Assembly (NCBI RefSeq): GCF_004571075.1
Contig: NZ_SPQP01000005.1
Span: forward strand, 91,905-155,904
Direction of reading: 5' to 3'
DNA length: 64,000 bases
From: Blastococcus sp. TF02A-35
GTDB taxonomy: Bacteria; Actinomycetota; Actinomycetes; Mycobacteriales; Geodermatophilaceae
The translations under genes were made by a program, and so were the position numbers. Shown piece by piece: positions 63,982-64,000 of this stretch; positions within the stretch are counted from its first letter, which is position 1, and every line of letters starts with the position of its first letter. The notes beneath the pieces are model-generated. The model searched no databases. It was not told the origin of the DNA and worked only from the letters and a program-made list of their open reading frames with translations.

Positions 63982-64000
63982 GTCCCACGCTAATGCCCGT
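63980..64000 (+). CDS. IS481-family transposase, first 7 codons (cut by window edge)
   Basis: TTG start at 63980 with GGAGG five bases upstream; the visible residues MSHANAR match the N-terminus of IS481-type transposases (MSHANAxLT...). The rest of the DDE enzyme is outside the window. Confidence 0.7.

Larger units (their letters stand above)
63874..64000 (+). mobile_element. IS481-family insertion sequence, left end (continues beyond the window)
   Basis: The terminal sequence TGTAGTGACCACGAG at 63874 lies one base after the stop of the stress-protein gene, and the following 105 bases contain no other gene. The element carries the first codons of an IS481-type transposase. Only the left end is visible, so length and target duplication cannot be judged. 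Confidence 0.75.

Overview
The window is very GC-rich, densely packed actinobacterial chromosome. Gene content and order point to Geodermatophilaceae or a close relative (Blastococcus, Geodermatophilus, Modestobacter type); this is an inference, since no rRNA or species marker is present. Evidence for Actinobacteria: mycobacterial-type metG next to tatD, rsmI divergent from a protein O-mannosyltransferase, the sepX-rimJ-glp-galU block, an F420-type luciferase-like oxidoreductase, UdgX, the SepH septation protein, GTG starts with GTGA overlaps, and several TAnnnT -10 boxes 6-9 nt before a start codon. No intergenic stretch exceeds 300 bases; the largest gaps are 58564-58807, 22517-22749 and 30640-30848. 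No CRISPR array, rRNA, integrase or prophage was seen.

Layout. 1-10 kb: tatD (partial)-metG, a membrane protein, an amino-acid permease, corA, a DUF559 gene enclosed by two related inverted repeats, rsmI, pmt, an enoyl-CoA hydratase/isomerase and tRNA-Ala(CGC). 10-14 kb: the cell-division/envelope block sepX-rimJ-glp-galU. 14-22.5 kb: an accessory stretch with a MatC-type carrier, a class III CoA-transferase and a fused AccD-AccA-like carboxyltransferase (possible malonate module), then an AraC-like regulator, VOC proteins and a UvrA-like ABC protein. 22.7-24.2 kb: FmdB/Ruc-like protein, SAF-domain protein and mscL. 24-36 kb: YbaK-like protein, a VOC-thioesterase pair, a DNA-glycosylase-like/PUA-like fusion operonic with a sirtuin, a CNNM pair, an OhrR-like regulator, an MFS exporter, tRNA-Arg(CCT), a Nei/Fpg glycosylase and a secreted GH25-like protein. 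36-47 kb: FprA-like reductase, aminotransferase, ppc overlapping a long IMPase-like gene, TPR protein, F420-type oxidoreductase and an ABC-2 exporter. 47-52.4 kb: UdgX, MFS, pdxH, citrate synthase and serC. 52.5-58.6 kb: a hybrid sensor kinase with an RsbW-like tail and a peptidase/ATP-grasp pair. 58.8-64 kb: sepH, a heterodimeric ABC exporter, a stress protein, and the left end of an IS481-family element running off the window.

How it works together. Much of the window corresponds in gene order to two conserved actinobacterial neighbourhoods (in M. tuberculosis terms, mscL to tatD and citA to sepH), interrupted by accessory insertions at 14.1-22.5 kb and 52.5-58.6 kb. Three cell-division factors (SepX, Glp, SepH) occur here. 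DNA repair or DNA-handling genes are frequent (UvrA-like, Nei-like, UdgX, pyrimidine-dimer-glycosylase-like), which fits a desiccation- and radiation-tolerant lifestyle. The items most worth a second look are the hairpin-enclosed DUF559 cassette, the possible biotin-independent malonyl-CoA decarboxylation module, the glycosylase/PUA-like fusion in a sirtuin operon, the S9 peptidase coupled to a circularly permuted ATP-grasp enzyme, the three-output hybrid kinase, and the start-occluding hairpin of the IS481 element.
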